DNA of 64,000 nucleotides from Clostridiales bacterium (GCA_012519845.1 JAAYPK010000063.1:1-64000), one strand, 5' to 3'; shown: positions 50,276 to 60,510, counted from the stretch's first letter. Notes: generated by a model not told the origin, from the letters alone. Program-made: numbers and translations.

Positions 50276-50992
50276 TTACTTTAATTCTAATTCATATAGA
50301 CGGCACTTCTGTATTATTGATACGTACTTACTTATTTCATTGTAGGTAGTTTTCATATTCTTTAAATATGTATCAGCTAATATCCTTTGCATGTTACTGA
50401 TTTCTTCCTTATTGGGTGCTTCTTCTGGTATCGGACCTTCTGAAATTAAAACATATGTCCGTGCAACATCATATTGCCATGGACCAGTACAAACATTCAT
50501 AAAATCAATTATCAAAGCTTGGTCGCTTTTGTTTATCCATATATTGCCTGGATGATAATCACCGTGACATAAAGAAGTCCCTTCTGGAAGCCCGTTAATT
50601 TCATTATATATCTCAGCATTAATATTAGTTCTTTCACCAATGCATGATTTAAGAAATTCTTTATATGACATTCCTTTATTAGTATGGCAATTTAAAATTG
50701 TTTTATGTAAATCAGTAATTTGTTTTAATAATAAATCTGAATATTCACCACGAAACAATTTTTCTAAGATTGATTCACCATAAAGCCTTTCATATATTAT
50801 TCCTGTGCGATTTTCAATTGTTGTAATATTATAAACCTTAGGTGATGGTAAATTAAATGATTGCACTAAAACTGCGTTATTATATTCTCGCATAATAGCA
50901 CTATAAGGGTAGCCTTCATAAAATAGTTTACAAACAGATGAATCATTCTGTTCAATAATTTCTGCTGTATTACCTTTACCAATTAAATTCAT
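50276..50992 (-). CDS. aminoglycoside phosphotransferase/choline kinase-like phosphotransferase
   Basis: IGKGNTAEIIEQNDSSVCKLF; LCHGDYHPGNIWINKSDQALIIDFMNVCTGP. Confidence 0.8.
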   Translation of the reverse strand: MNLIGKGNTAEIIEQNDSSVCKLFYEGYPYSAIMREYNNAVLVQSFNLPSPKVYNITTIENRTGIIYERLYGESILEKLFRGEYSDLLLKQITDLHKTILNCHTNKGMSYKEFLKSCIGERTNINAEIYNEINGLPEGTSLCHGDYHPGNIWINKSDQALIIDFMNVCTGPWQYDVARTYVLISEGPIPEEAPNKEEISNMQRILADTYLKNMKTTYNEISKYVSIIQKCRLYELELK

Positions 50993-51168
50993 AACTTTTT
51001 CATCTCCATAAATTCTAGATAATACTCTTCTTATAGTATAATTTATCTTAAGTAAGAAATAAATATAGGGTTAAGGTAAAAAGAATAAAAAAATAAGAAA
51101 AAAATAGTAAAAGTTAAATAATTTATGAGATAATATAATTACAAGTATTTCTATTAGGGGAGATTAAA

Positions 51169-52674
51169 ATGGATAAAAATAAGGAATTATATAATGAAAT
51201 AAATACACTTATTGATAAAAAAGATTTGTATAATGCAGAGAAAAAGATCCATGAGATAAAAGAAAAAAATATTAGTAGCACAAAAATTAAAGTTTTGGAA
51301 GCAGCTTGTTTATTAGAAAGGCATAATATTTCAGAGGCTTTAGAAGTGATTACAAAAGCTATTGAAGAAGATAGCGAAGATAAAGATGCTTATTACATTA
51401 GAGGAAATATATATTTATCAAATGGAATGATAAGGGAAGCATATAAAGATTTTAAACAATCATTGCAATTTGATAAGCAGAATATAAAAATAAAAAAATT
51501 ACTTGCTAAAAGTGCTTTATCTTATGGCAAATACGAGGAAAGCAGGGAGTTATATAAAGAAATTCTTCACAAAGAAAAAAATGATTACTTAATAAATCTC
51601 TTTAATTCTTCGTCAAACTTAATTATTGATAAATATTGTAATAAAGAAGATTTAAATAATTCTGAGAAAATTTCTTTAGCTACAAGTTATGTATATTTAA
51701 ATGAATCTGAAAAAGCTTATGAAATTATCAAAACAGTACAAGATGCTGAACTAGATGTAAATGAATTGTTATTATGTTCTAATGTATTAAGCTTCAATAA
51801 AAGATTTAATAAGGCACTAGATTACATTGAAAAAGCAATAAATATTGAACCTATGAATCCTAAAACCTATTTATATAAAGGTTTAATATTAGATGAAGAA
51901 GGTAAATCAGAGGAGGCTATGGAATACTTTGAAAAATGTATTCAAATTCAAAAAGAATATGAGCCAGTCTACAATAGATTAAGTAAGGTGCTAATAGATT
52001 TAGGTAATTATAATAAAGCATTAGATATTAGTGAAGAGGCAGTTAAGCTTAATTATGATATTGAAATATCATACAATCATAAAGGAAATGCATTATATTA
52101 TTTAAATAGATTTGAAGAGGCAGAAGATAGTTTTAACAATGCAATTAATATATGCCCCAAATATTTAAATTCTTATTTAAATAAAAGCAGATTATTAAGG
52201 GCGCAAGAAAGATATAGGGATGCTATGGATACATGTAATATTGCATTAGATTTAGGGTATGAAAATGTAAAGCTTGGAATTGAAAAAGCAATAATACTAA
52301 GAGATGTTTCTGATTATTCTCATGCTATAGAATGGGTTGATTGGGCAATTGAAATAGATAATAAATCAGGATTTGCGTACTATGTTAAAGCTTTATGCTT
52401 GGCTATGCTTGAAAGATATAATGAAGCTTTAGAAACTATTGATAAATCAATAGAGCTATTAATAGATGATATAGTGGCTTTTAGTGGAAAGCTGTTTATT
52501 TATAGTTTAATGGGTGAAAAAAAAGTAGCGATTAATAGTTGCATAGATAGATGTGGCAGTATTGAAGGATTCAACAATGAGATAAATAAAAGTAAATCAG
52601 AATTAAAATGGGATAATATATATAAGAAAATCATAGAAATGATAAATGCTTCACAGGAAGAAAATAGGAGGTAA
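51169..52674 (+). CDS. TPR-repeat protein
   Basis: Repeated TPR pattern, e.g. DAYYIRGNIYLSNGMIREAYKDFKQSLQFD, PKTYLYKGLILDEEGKSEEAMEYFEKCIQI. Confidence 0.85.
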   Translation: MDKNKELYNEINTLIDKKDLYNAEKKIHEIKEKNISSTKIKVLEAACLLERHNISEALEVITKAIEEDSEDKDAYYIRGNIYLSNGMIREAYKDFKQSLQFDKQNIKIKKLLAKSALSYGKYEESRELYKEILHKEKNDYLINLFNSSSNLIIDKYCNKEDLNNSEKISLATSYVYLNESEKAYEIIKTVQDAELDVNELLLCSNVLSFNKRFNKALDYIEKAINIEPMNPKTYLYKGLILDEEGKSEEAMEYFEKCIQIQKEYEPVYNRLSKVLIDLGNYNKALDISEEAVKLNYDIEISYNHKGNALYYLNRFEEAEDSFNNAINICPKYLNSYLNKSRLLRAQERYRDAMDTCNIALDLGYENVKLGIEKAIILRDVSDYSHAIEWVDWAIEIDNKSGFAYYVKALCLAMLERYNEALETIDKSIELLIDDIVAFSGKLFIYSLMGEKKVAINSCIDRCGSIEGFNNEINKSKSELKWDNIYKKIIEMINASQEENRR

Positions 52675-52676
52675 AA

Positions 52677-54377
52677 ATGGCTATAATAGGAATAGATTTA
52701 GGGACAACTAATAGTTTAGTAGGATATTTTACTGAAGATGGTCCTGTTACTATACCAAATGTATTTGGAGAAAAATTAACACCATCAATTGTTAGTGCAA
52801 ATGAAGAAGGAGAAATTTTTGTTGGGAAAATTGCTAGGGAAAGGCAAATTACGAATCCTTTAAGTACTGTTTCACTTTTTAAGAGAAATATGGGTACAAA
52901 GAAGGAATATGAAATTGGAGGGAGAAAATTCTTACCAGAAGAATTATCTTCACTTATTATAAGAAATCTAAAAGAAGATGCTGAAAAGTTTTTAGGAGAA
53001 GAAGTAACAGAAGCTGTTATTAGTGTTCCAGCATATTTTAATGATACTCAGAGAAGAGCTACTAAAAGAGCAGGAGAACTTGCTGGGTTAAAAGTTGAGA
53101 GATTAATTAGCGAACCTACAGCAGCTGCAATAGCTTATGGACTTCATGAAAAAAGCTCTAATACTAAGTTTTTGGTTTTTGATTTAGGAGGAGGAACATT
53201 TGATGTTTCTGTTTTAGAATTATATAAAAATATAATGGAAGTTAGAGCTGTGGCAGGGGATAACTATCTTGGAGGAGAAGATTTTACTAAAATACTAATT
53301 GAAATCTTTGCTAGAAAAAACGATATAGAAATTAGTGATTTAGATTTAAAGACTTACAATCTCATTAGGAAACAAGCTGAAATTGGGAAACGAAATATAT
53401 CAAATAATAAATGTATTGAGATCTCTGCAGTTATAAATGGAAAAGAATATAATTCTGAAATTACAATGAATGAATTTGAAAGAGATTCTGAACTACTTCT
53501 TGCAAAACTAAGGAAACCAATAGAAAGAGCATTAAGTGATGCTTCAATAAAGCTTAAAGAAGTTGACACTATTGTATTAGTAGGGGGAGGAACAAAGCTT
53601 CAATTAATTCGTTCATTTGTAAGTAAATTATTTGGAAGATTACCTGCAACCAACATAAATCCTGATGAGGTTGTTGCTTTAGGAGCAGCAGTTCAAGCAG
53701 CTATGAAGGAAAGAAACAAAGCAATAAAAGAAATGATATTAACAGATGTTTGTCCATATACGTTAGGCACAAATACTTCAGTTGAAAAACCAGGAGGTTA
53801 TTTTGAAAGTGGACACTTTTTCCCGATAATTGAAAGGAATACTATTATTCCTGTTAGTAAGGTAGAACGATTGTATACAATAAAAAACAATCAAAAGAAA
53901 ATTACTGTTGAAATCTTACAAGGAGAAAGTAGACACTCAAAAGAAAATATTTCCTTAGGAGAACTTATAGTAAATGTACCTCCAGATGAAGCAGGAAAGC
54001 AAGCAATAGATGTTAGATATACTTATGATATAAATGGAATATTAGAAGTTGAAGTTACAGTAGTTTCTACAGGAGATAAAAAGAAGGTAGTAATTGAAAA
54101 AAATCCAGGACATATGTCAAAAGAAGAAATAGCATCTAGATTAGAGGAATTAAAAGAAATAAAAATACATCCTAGAGATCAGGAGGAAAATAAACTTCTT
54201 TTAGCTAGAGGAGAAAGAATGTTTGAAGAAAGCATTGGTGAAACAAGAAAATATATTGAACAAGGAATATGTAATTTTGAAAATGCTTTAGATAGGCAAA
54301 ATAAGTTAGAGATTCAAGATGCATATGAGGAATTTAAAAATTTATTAAATGAAATTGAAAGAGATCAGGAGTTTTAA
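52677..54377 (+). CDS. hscC: Hsp70-family chaperone, HscC-like
   Basis: IGIDLGTTNSLVGYFTEDGPVTIPN, VISVPAYFNDTQRRATKRAGELAGL, FLVFDLGGGTFDVSVLE; 566 aa, shorter than DnaK. Confidence 0.85.
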   Translation: MAIIGIDLGTTNSLVGYFTEDGPVTIPNVFGEKLTPSIVSANEEGEIFVGKIARERQITNPLSTVSLFKRNMGTKKEYEIGGRKFLPEELSSLIIRNLKEDAEKFLGEEVTEAVISVPAYFNDTQRRATKRAGELAGLKVERLISEPTAAAIAYGLHEKSSNTKFLVFDLGGGTFDVSVLELYKNIMEVRAVAGDNYLGGEDFTKILIEIFARKNDIEISDLDLKTYNLIRKQAEIGKRNISNNKCIEISAVINGKEYNSEITMNEFERDSELLLAKLRKPIERALSDASIKLKEVDTIVLVGGGTKLQLIRSFVSKLFGRLPATNINPDEVVALGAAVQAAMKERNKAIKEMILTDVCPYTLGTNTSVEKPGGYFESGHFFPIIERNTIIPVSKVERLYTIKNNQKKITVEILQGESRHSKENISLGELIVNVPPDEAGKQAIDVRYTYDINGILEVEVTVVSTGDKKKVVIEKNPGHMSKEEIASRLEELKEIKIHPRDQEENKLLLARGERMFEESIGETRKYIEQGICNFENALDRQNKLEIQDAYEEFKNLLNEIERDQEF

Positions 54378-54379
54378 TT

Positions 54380-57300
54380 ATGGATAAATGGAGCATTTTA
54401 GGTATAGAGCCAACTAATGACAAGAATGCTATAAGACAAGCTTATATGGAAAAATTAAATATTTACCATCCAGAGGAAGATCCAGAAGGTTTTCAAATGT
54501 TACGAAGTGCTTATGAAGAAGCATTAAAAGAAGAGGTGGAAGAAGATACAAACATTGATGATAATAATCCAGTAGATATCTTTATGAAAAAAGTTGAGGA
54601 TGTTTATGAGAATTTTTTCTTAAGACGAAATGAAGAAAGTTGGAAAGAATTACTTAAGGAAGATGTTTGTTTTAGAATAGATACCTCATTGGAAGTTAGT
54701 GATAGGTTATTAAATTACTTTATGAATAAGTATAATTTACCAACAAATGTATGGATTATTCTAAATGATTTCTTTTCATGGAGTGATAAAAAAGAAGAAC
54801 TTTATGAAAGATATCCAAGGGGATTTATTAATTTCTTATTAGCGAACATAAATAAAAAATTTAAATTAAGATATGAATTATTTAAAGAAAATGAATATAT
54901 AGATCATGATGAGTTTATTAAGAGTTATTATGATGGAGATTATTATGTATATAATGAAAATTTTTATGAGACCCAAAAGAGTATTGATAAGGCTAAAAGT
55001 ATAGCACCATATCACAATGATTTAAAAATATTAGAAGGAAGATTTTTATTAAGGTTTAATAAGGTTAATGAAGGAATTAATATTTTAACAGATGCTATAA
55101 ATAATGGTGAAGAAGGGGATGAAGCTTTTTCATTAAGAGGAGAAGCTTATTTAAGACAAGGGAAATTAGATGAAGCATATAATGATTTAAAAAAAGCTAT
55201 TGATATAAATGAAAATAATGTAACTGCTATAGAATATTTAGGAGAAGTATACCTATCATTAGAAAATTATATTGAATCATTAAAATATTATGAAAAGTTA
55301 CACTCTTTATTTCAATATGACCTATACATTAGCAATAGAATGAAATGCATTAGTAGATATATTATTGATAATTACAAATTTACTGTAGATGTAAATGAAA
55401 AATATATTCTTGCAAAAGCATATTTTATATGTAATGACCTAGATAATGCTTTAAGAATTGCCAAAGAAATAGAGGTAGATACAAATTTTGAAAAAACAAA
55501 AATACTAACATTTATAGCTAATACATTATATTATTCAAATGAAATTAATGAAAGTTTAAAGTATTATGATAAAGCTCTTGAAATTGATAAAAATTTAGGA
55601 GAAGCATATGGAGGAAAAGCAAGTATATACCATGATAAAAAAGAGTATGATAAAGCTTTAGAATTGTATGATAAAGCAATTGAATTAAATTATGAACTAG
55701 ATGTTGTTTATAATAATAAAGCAAGTTTATTATGTAGTATGAAAAAATATGATGAAGCTTTAGAAGCGTGCAATAAAGCTATTGAATTAAATGGTGGCAT
55801 GGCACATGCATATAAAAACAAAGGAAAAATATTATGTAATTTAGGAATGTACGAAGAAGCCATTGAGGCTTGTAATTATGCATTAAGGATATGTCCTGAA
55901 TTAGTAGAGGCTTATGTTAATAAAGCTATGATTTATAATAGGACAGGAAGATTCTTAGAAGGAATTAAAGTATGTAATGAAGGATTAAGATTAGGAATCA
56001 ACAATAGTTTGCTTCATGTTCAAAAAGGTAATGGATTTTATGATTTAAATAAGTATAATGAAGCATTAGAGGAATATAATGAAGCTTTGAAAGAAAATAA
56101 AGATAATGAAGAAGCCTATATCGGATTGGGACATGTGTATTATGTAAAGAAGGATTTTGAAGCTTCTATAAATAATTACTCAAAAGCTATAGAGCTTGAT
56201 AAAAATAATTCTGAATATTATTTATTTAGAGGGAATGCTTACAATGTTATAAATAATATAAAAGATATAGAAGATTATACTGAAAGTATACGGCTTGATG
56301 GAGACAATGGATATGTTTATTTTAAAAGAGGAAAAGCATATTTTTTAAGAAAAGAGTATGATAAGGCTATTGCTGATTTAAAAAAGGCAATTGAAGTTTC
56401 ACCTGAACAATCTCAAGGATATAATGAGCTAGGAAGAGTATACTTTGAAATGAAGAATATGGACCTAGCTTTAGAGTATTTTAATAAAGCTATAGAGATA
56501 GATAGTACTGGATATGAGTATTACTATGCTGATAGAGGGGTATTATATAGAGAAATTGAAGATATTAATAAGGCAATTATAGATTTTGAAAAAGCTATAG
56601 AACTAAATAATAATTATTCTTTTGTATATGATGAATTAGGAGAGATATATCATTTAAAGGATGAGTATGAAAAAGCAATTGAATATTATACTAAAGCTAT
56701 AGAATGTAATAATGAATATTCATATTGTATAGCTAATAGGGGTTTATCTTATAAATTATTAGGAAGATATAAAGAAGCTTTAAGTGATTTTAAAAGAGCA
56801 GTTGAAATAAGCCCAAACTATCCTTTTGCTTTAAATGAAATGGGAGAAGTATATTTAAAATTACAGGATTACAAAAATGGTGAAAAATGTTTTATTGAAG
56901 CTATAAAATGCAATAAGCATTATATAGAAGGATATGAAAGTTTAGGGTCTTTTTATGTGAATAACAATAGATATAAAGAAGCTATAAAGGTTTTTATTGA
57001 TGAAATTGAAAATAATCCTAATGAAGTAACAGCTTATTTTAATTTAGCAAGGGTTTATGCTGATGTAGGTGAATACGAAAAAGCTATAGAATATTATGAA
57101 AAATGTTTAGAAATGAGAGAAGATTATTCTGCTTGCTATAACAATTTAGGAAGAATCTATAGTAATAAGGGAGAGAGTAAAAAGGCAATAGAATATTATA
57201 ATAAAGCTATTGAATATTCCAATGGAACAGATGGCTTGTATTACAATAATAGAGGCGTAGATTATGAGGCTTTGGGAAATTTAGAGTTAGCTAAAAAAGA

Positions 57301-57688
57301 TTATAGTAAGGCATTAGAAATAGATCCAGATAATTTTTATGCTTTTTGCAATTTAGGGGATGTTGCTTTAGCAGAAGGAAATATTGAATCAGCAATAAAT
57401 TATTACACTAAAGCTTTAGATAGAAACGCTAAATATGAATATTGTTATTATAAAAGAGGTATAGCCTTTGAAAAGAAAGGTGAAATTGAAAAGGCAATTT
57501 TTGATTATACTGAAGCAATAAAATTAAATGGTAATTCAGATACGTATTATTTATTAAGAGGATTATTATTAAAAAGAATAGGTAATGAAAAGAAAGCTCA
57601 AGAAGATTTTAAAGTAGCTTTAAAAATAAATCCTAATAATAAAGAAGCAAAGAAAAATATTAAAAAGAGATTTTTTGGACTTTTTTAA
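54380..57688 (+). CDS. J-like domain (HPE instead of HPD) plus long TPR array
   Basis: N-terminus WSILGIEPTNDKNAIRQAYMEKLNIYHPEEDPEGFQMLRSAYEEAL; then many TPR units to the C-terminus. Confidence 0.75.
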   Translation: MDKWSILGIEPTNDKNAIRQAYMEKLNIYHPEEDPEGFQMLRSAYEEALKEEVEEDTNIDDNNPVDIFMKKVEDVYENFFLRRNEESWKELLKEDVCFRIDTSLEVSDRLLNYFMNKYNLPTNVWIILNDFFSWSDKKEELYERYPRGFINFLLANINKKFKLRYELFKENEYIDHDEFIKSYYDGDYYVYNENFYETQKSIDKAKSIAPYHNDLKILEGRFLLRFNKVNEGINILTDAINNGEEGDEAFSLRGEAYLRQGKLDEAYNDLKKAIDINENNVTAIEYLGEVYLSLENYIESLKYYEKLHSLFQYDLYISNRMKCISRYIIDNYKFTVDVNEKYILAKAYFICNDLDNALRIAKEIEVDTNFEKTKILTFIANTLYYSNEINESLKYYDKALEIDKNLGEAYGGKASIYHDKKEYDKALELYDKAIELNYELDVVYNNKASLLCSMKKYDEALEACNKAIELNGGMAHAYKNKGKILCNLGMYEEAIEACNYALRICPELVEAYVNKAMIYNRTGRFLEGIKVCNEGLRLGINNSLLHVQKGNGFYDLNKYNEALEEYNEALKENKDNEEAYIGLGHVYYVKKDFEASINNYSKAIELDKNNSEYYLFRGNAYNVINNIKDIEDYTESIRLDGDNGYVYFKRGKAYFLRKEYDKAIADLKKAIEVSPEQSQGYNELGRVYFEMKNMDLALEYFNKAIEIDSTGYEYYYADRGVLYREIEDINKAIIDFEKAIELNNNYSFVYDELGEIYHLKDEYEKAIEYYTKAIECNNEYSYCIANRGLSYKLLGRYKEALSDFKRAVEISPNYPFALNEMGEVYLKLQDYKNGEKCFIEAIKCNKHYIEGYESLGSFYVNNNRYKEAIKVFIDEIENNPNEVTAYFNLARVYADVGEYEKAIEYYEKCLEMREDYSACYNNLGRIYSNKGESKKAIEYYNKAIEYSNGTDGLYYNNRGVDYEALGNLELAKKDYSKALEIDPDNFYAFCNLGDVALAEGNIESAINYYTKALDRNAKYEYCYYKRGIAFEKKGEIEKAIFDYTEAIKLNGNSDTYYLLRGLLLKRIGNEKKAQEDFKVALKINPNNKEAKKNIKKRFFGLF

Positions 57689-57711
57689 TTTAGATACAAA
57701 GGGAGAAAGAA

Positions 57712-59145
57712 ATGTCAATTACTATTATCGTAGGATTAACAATTGTTTTTGTAAATATATTTTGTTGTTTATCATTAATTTTTATAGAAAGAAAAGAACC
57801 AACAACTACTTGGGCTTGGTTATTAATAATGATTGTATTACCAGGTATAGGATTTATTATTTATTTGTTGCTAGGTCAGAATTTTAGTCGTGAAAGATTG
57901 TTTAAAGAAAAGAAGATTATTGATAAGAAGAAAAAAAGAGAAATATGCAAAGAATGGGAAAGGGAAAATGATAGTTCTCATATAAGCAAGTCTTACTTTG
58001 ATCTTGTAAAAATGAACTTTAACCATTCAGGAGCAAAATATACAAACAATAATCGAGTGAAAATTTATTATAATGGTGAAGATAAATTTAAAGATTTATT
58101 AAATGATTTAAAAAATGCGAAAAAGTTTATTAATATTCAATATTATATTTTTAGAAAAGATGAATTAGGGAAAAAAATAATAAAAATATTAGAGGAAAAA
58201 GCAAAGGAAGGTGTAGAAGTAAGATTTTTAGTAGATAGTATGGGATCATATACTATTACTAAAAAAGGACTAAGAAATTTTCTTAATAATGGAGGAAAAT
58301 TTGCTATATTTTTCCCGGGGATTTTACCACATATAAATACACGTATAAATTTTAGAAACCATAGAAAAATAGTAGTTATAGATGGTGAATATGGCTATAC
58401 TGGTGGGTTTAATGTAGGAGATGAATATATAAATAAGGATAAAAAAATAGGATTTTGGAGGGACACTCATATTAGAATTGAGGGTGAGGCAGTTAATGAT
58501 TTAACAGATAGATTTCTTCTTGATTGGTGTTATGCAGCTGGAGAAGAAATAGAGAATTTTAATAAATATCATAATAGTGGTGCTGAAAATAAAGGTGATG
58601 TTGCAATGCAAATTGTAACTAGTGGTCCTGATCATAATGAAGAGTATATAAAAAATGGATATATAAAAATAATTAATAATGCAAAAAAAAATGTATATTT
58701 AGAAACACCATATTTTGTTCCTGATGCATCAATGCTTGAGGCATTAAAATTATCAGCCTTATCTGGTGTTGATGTTAGAATAATAATTCCAGGTAATCCA
58801 GATCATTTTTTCATGAAATGGGCTGCAAGTGCTTATAGTGGAGAATTATTAGATGCAGGAGTAAAAATTTACACATATAACAATGGATTTATCCATGCTA
58901 AAACAATTGTTGCAGATAGTGAAGTTTCATCAATAGGAACAGCTAATATGGATATACGAAGTTTTAGTTTAAATTTCGAAGTTAATGCATTTATTTTTGA
59001 TGATAGAGTAGCTAAAAATTTAGAAAAACAGTTTTTCAAAGATATAGAATACTCTAATATAATTGATCCGGAGGAATTTGTAAATAGGGGTAAAGTATTA
59101 AAGATAAGGGAATCATTAATAAGATTAATATCACCAATTTTGTAA
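57712..59145 (+). CDS. cls: cardiolipin synthase (phospholipase D superfamily)
   Basis: Two N-terminal TMs; HRKIVVIDGEYGYTGGFNVGDEY and HAKTIVADSEVSSIGTANMDIRSF HKD motifs. Confidence 0.95.
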   Translation: MSITIIVGLTIVFVNIFCCLSLIFIERKEPTTTWAWLLIMIVLPGIGFIIYLLLGQNFSRERLFKEKKIIDKKKKREICKEWERENDSSHISKSYFDLVKMNFNHSGAKYTNNNRVKIYYNGEDKFKDLLNDLKNAKKFINIQYYIFRKDELGKKIIKILEEKAKEGVEVRFLVDSMGSYTITKKGLRNFLNNGGKFAIFFPGILPHINTRINFRNHRKIVVIDGEYGYTGGFNVGDEYINKDKKIGFWRDTHIRIEGEAVNDLTDRFLLDWCYAAGEEIENFNKYHNSGAENKGDVAMQIVTSGPDHNEEYIKNGYIKIINNAKKNVYLETPYFVPDASMLEALKLSALSGVDVRIIIPGNPDHFFMKWAASAYSGELLDAGVKIYTYNNGFIHAKTIVADSEVSSIGTANMDIRSFSLNFEVNAFIFDDRVAKNLEKQFFKDIEYSNIIDPEEFVNRGKVLKIRESLIRLISPIL

Positions 59146-59162
59146 AAAATCCTGAAAATATA

Positions 59163-59190
59163 TTGACACATAGTACCAATTTGATATAAT
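59163..59190 (+). promoter_or_regulatory. sigma-A promoter of aro operon leader
   Basis: TTGACA - 16 nt - TATAAT. Confidence 0.75.
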
Positions 59191-59234
59191 TATGAGAAGA
59201 AAAGTATTTATATTAATATGTAATGGAGGACACA

Positions 59235-59366
59235 ATGAAAGATATTATTGGAATATTTCAAGCAAAAATTTATAGCTTTTTATATTTTACATTCTGGGGC
59301 TTTTATTTTAGCGCTGGCTATTTATTTTGCAAGAAAAATAATAATAACTTTTTAATGAGTGTATAA
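59235..59366 (+). CDS. putative aromatic-rich leader peptide (43 aa): MKDIIGIFQAKIYSFLYFTFWGFYFSAGYLFCKKNNNNFLMSV
   Basis: GGAGG RBS at 59225-59229 five nt before ATG; 13/43 aromatic residues (8 F, 4 Y, 1 W); located between a promoter and a terminator upstream of aroF. Confidence 0.65.
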   Translation: MKDIIGIFQAKIYSFLYFTFWGFYFSAGYLFCKKNNNNFLMSV

Positions 59367-59419
59367 TTTTTAACATATTTCTATAGATATATATATCTTA
59401 TATTTAAAAGAGATTATTT

Positions 59420-59452
59420 AAGAGAGCTCATTAATTTTGAGCTCTCTTTTTT
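59420..59452 (+). terminator. intrinsic terminator / candidate attenuator upstream of aroF
   Basis: AAGAGAGCTCA-TTAATTT-TGAGCTCTCTTTTTT: perfect 11-bp stem, 7-nt loop, T-tract; only 26 nt before the aroF start. Confidence 0.85.
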
Positions 59453-59478
59453 CAAATTAAAGAATAGGGGGAAAGAAA

Positions 59479-60492
59479 ATGGTAGTAATTTTAAATCCAC
59501 AAACAGAAAAAGCGGAAATAAACAAATTAACAGAAGCACTTCAAAAAAAAGGTGTAGAGGTAAATCCAGTAATTGGGAAGGACTTAATGATATTAGGTCT
59601 TGTTGGTGATACAAGTAAAATTGATCCAAGCGAAGTTGAAGCATATAGATGTGTAGATAAGGTTATGAGAGTAGCAGAACCATTTAAGAAAGCTAATAAA
59701 ATGTTTCACCCAGAACCTTCAATTATTGATGTAAATGGACAAAAAATAGGTGGTAAGAAATTAGCAATGGTAGCAGGACCATGTTCAGTTGAAACTGAAG
59801 AACAAATAGTTGGAATAGCAGAAGAAGTAAAAAAGATAGGTGCAAATTTCTTAAGAGGTGGAGCATTTAAGCCAAGGACTTCCCCATATTCATTCCAAGG
59901 GTTAAAATATCACGGTTTAGAACTATTAAAAGAAGCAAGAGAAAAAACAGGGCTTCCAATAGTAACTGAATTAATGTCACCATATGACATTGAGGTATTT
60001 GAAAGAGATGTAGATGTAATACAAGTAGGAGCAAGAAATATGCAAAATTTTGAGCTTCTAAAAGAGTTAGGTAAAACAAGTAAGCCTATACTATTAAAAA
60101 GAGGATTATCAGCAACCATTGAAGAATGGTTAATGTCAGCTGAATATATTATGGCTGGTGGAAATGAGAAAGTAATTCTTTGTGAAAGAGGAATAAGAAC
60201 TTTTGAAACATATACTAGAAATACTTTAGACTTAAGTGCAGTTCCAGCTGTTAAAAAATTAAGTCACTTGCCAGTAGTAATAGATCCAAGTCATGCAGCA
60301 GGTAAGTGGTGGATGGTTGATCCATTAGCAAAAGCAGCAGTTGCAGTAGGCTGTGATGGACTTATTATTGAAGTTCATAACGATCCAGACAATGCATGGT
60401 GTGATGGACAACAATCAATTAAGCCTAGTGTATATGGTAAATTAGTTGAAGAATTAAAGGTAATTGCTAATGCAGTTGGAAGAGAAATCTAA
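59479..60492 (+). CDS. aroF: 3-deoxy-7-phosphoheptulonate synthase (AroFI-beta type with N-terminal ferredoxin-like regulatory domain)
   Basis: MVVILNPQTEKAEINKLTEALQKKGVEV; AMVAGPCSVETEEQIVGIAEEVKKIGANFLRGGAFKPRTSPYSFQGL. Confidence 0.95.
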   Translation: MVVILNPQTEKAEINKLTEALQKKGVEVNPVIGKDLMILGLVGDTSKIDPSEVEAYRCVDKVMRVAEPFKKANKMFHPEPSIIDVNGQKIGGKKLAMVAGPCSVETEEQIVGIAEEVKKIGANFLRGGAFKPRTSPYSFQGLKYHGLELLKEAREKTGLPIVTELMSPYDIEVFERDVDVIQVGARNMQNFELLKELGKTSKPILLKRGLSATIEEWLMSAEYIMAGGNEKVILCERGIRTFETYTRNTLDLSAVPAVKKLSHLPVVIDPSHAAGKWWMVDPLAKAAVAVGCDGLIIEVHNDPDNAWCDGQQSIKPSVYGKLVEELKVIANAVGREI

Positions 60493-60510
60493 TACTAAAG
60501 GGTGAGAAAG

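Noticed and set aside
54380-57688. Possible CRISPR or DNA satellite because of repeated words
   Set aside because: Repeats are in-frame 34-aa TPR units with diverged sequence, not direct repeats with unique spacers
57675-57887. 70-aa plus-strand ORF
   Set aside because: Out-of-frame overlap with the start of cardiolipin synthase, which has strong family motifs
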